DNA of 13,198 nt from an uncultured Thalassospira sp. (GTDB lineage: Bacteria > Pseudomonadota > Alphaproteobacteria > Rhodospirillales_A > Thalassospiraceae): the NCBI GenBank assembly GCA_946885765.1, contig CAMPHD010000050.1:1-13198 (forward strand). The letters run 5' to 3'. Made by a program: the position numbers and the translations under genes. A model generated the notes under the pieces. The model was not told the DNA's origin, ran no database searches, and saw only the letters and a list, made by a program, of their open reading frames with translations. Each line of letters starts with the position of its first letter. Positions within the stretch are counted from its first letter, which is position 1. Shown in pieces: positions 12,565-13,198 of the stretch.

Positions 12565-13198
12565 TCAGATGTTGCGCTTGTCCGCCTTGCGCGCCAGCCA
12601 GTCGCCCAGGCTTTGCACGATCTGCACCACCACGATCAGGGTGATGACAACCGCCGCCATCACATCGGGGCGAAAACGCTGATACCCATAACGAATGCCA
12701 AGATCACCAAGCCCGCCGGCCCCGACCGCACCGACCATCGCCGAATAACCGATCAAGGTGACAGCCGTCAGGGTCAGGCCATGAATGATGCCGGGAAGGG
12801 CTTCGGGCAGAAGCACCTTGGTCACCACCTGAAACGGACGCGCACCCATCGCTTGGGCGGCTTCGACAAGGCCGCCATCAACTTCGCGGATCGCACCTTC
12901 GATGATGCGTGCGATGAACGGAATGGCCGCCACCGTCAGCGGCACAATCGCGGCCGCCGTACCAATGGACGTCCCCGCCACCAGACGGGTAAACGGGATG
13001 ATCGCCACGGCCAGAATGATGAAGGGCACGGACCGGGTCGCATTGACAATCGGACCGATGATTTTCTGGAACAGCGGGGCTTCGAACAGTTCGCCGCGCC
13101 CGGATGTCGCCAGGATCACCCCGATCGGCAAGCCGAATGTCGTGCCAAGTACAAGGGCCGAAATAACCATCGAAAAGGTTTCAAGCGTTGCCTGCAGC
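12565..13198 (-). CDS. metI: Methionine ABC transporter permease MetI, 5' end outside window
   Basis: About 211 residues are visible to the TGA at 12565-12567. The frame stays open to the window edge at 13198, with ETFSMVISALVLGTTFGLP immediately inside, so only roughly the first ten residues are missing by comparison with the usual length of about 217. The protein has five hydrophobic segments. The EAA loop EAAQAMGARPFQVVTKVLL contacts the MetN ATPase, and GAVGAGGLGDLGIRYGYQRF near the end is typical of MetI. With metQ downstream, and presumably metN beyond the edge, this is a standard metNIQ operon. Its promoter and any riboswitch would lie outside the window. Confidence 0.93.
   Translation of the reverse strand, partial: LQATLETFSMVISALVLGTTFGLPIGVILATSGRGELFEAPLFQKIIGPIVNATRSVPFIILAVAIIPFTRLVAGTSIGTAAAIVPLTVAAIPFIARIIEGAIREVDGGLVEAAQAMGARPFQVVTKVLLPEALPGIIHGLTLTAVTLIGYSAMVGAVGAGGLGDLGIRYGYQRFRPDVMAAVVITLIVVVQIVQSLGDWLARKADKRNI

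Overview
The window looks like chromosomal DNA of an alphaproteobacterium. Coding regions are GC-rich, the genes are densely packed, and the protein flavour (a DctPQM TRAP transporter, and a MetQ that is soluble rather than lipid-anchored) fits marine Rhodospirillales such as Thalassospira. The taxonomic call is inference, since no rRNA or other marker gene is present. I see no tRNA, rRNA, IS element, CRISPR array or phage gene.

Region A (1-2260) holds small housekeeping and accessory genes on the + strand: the 3' end of a DUF1801 gene, a HigA-type antitoxin with no HigB toxin beside it, a LysE/RhtB exporter, and an ArsR-family repressor followed by its usual AHSA1-type SRPBCC partner. The arsR start is striking. 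A perfect 10-bp inverted repeat spans the -10 element and the start codon, the predicted transcript is leaderless, and the right arm of the operator itself encodes M-V-K-Y.

Region B (2261-5695) holds a 14-TM DHA2-type drug efflux pump tightly coupled to a GNAT acetyltransferase. Upstream is a dyad with a 19-bp promoter spacer, the layout of MerR/SoxR-type activators. A DUF899 thioredoxin-like protein follows and ends in a strong intrinsic terminator.

Region C (5696-11680) is the most interesting part. It is a one-directional catabolic cluster: dctP (periplasmic binder), dctQ, dctM, a D-2-hydroxyacid dehydrogenase relative, a LigI/galactarolactone-isomerase-like amidohydrolase and an FCD-type GntR regulator. 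An AT-rich leader upstream carries a good sigma-70 promoter whose -10 lies inside a palindrome. A strong terminator between dctP and dctQ probably acts as an attenuator that favours the binding protein. Both enzymes lack a textbook catalytic residue: Pro replaces Glu in the dehydrogenase, and Asn replaces the general-base Asp in the amidohydrolase. This points to an uptake and catabolic route for a carboxylate or lactone substrate that I cannot name. It is the best candidate here for an undescribed system.

Region D (11640-13198) has a bidirectional terminator separating the cluster from a convergent methionine ABC transporter operon on the - strand: metQ, and metI, which runs off the window end.
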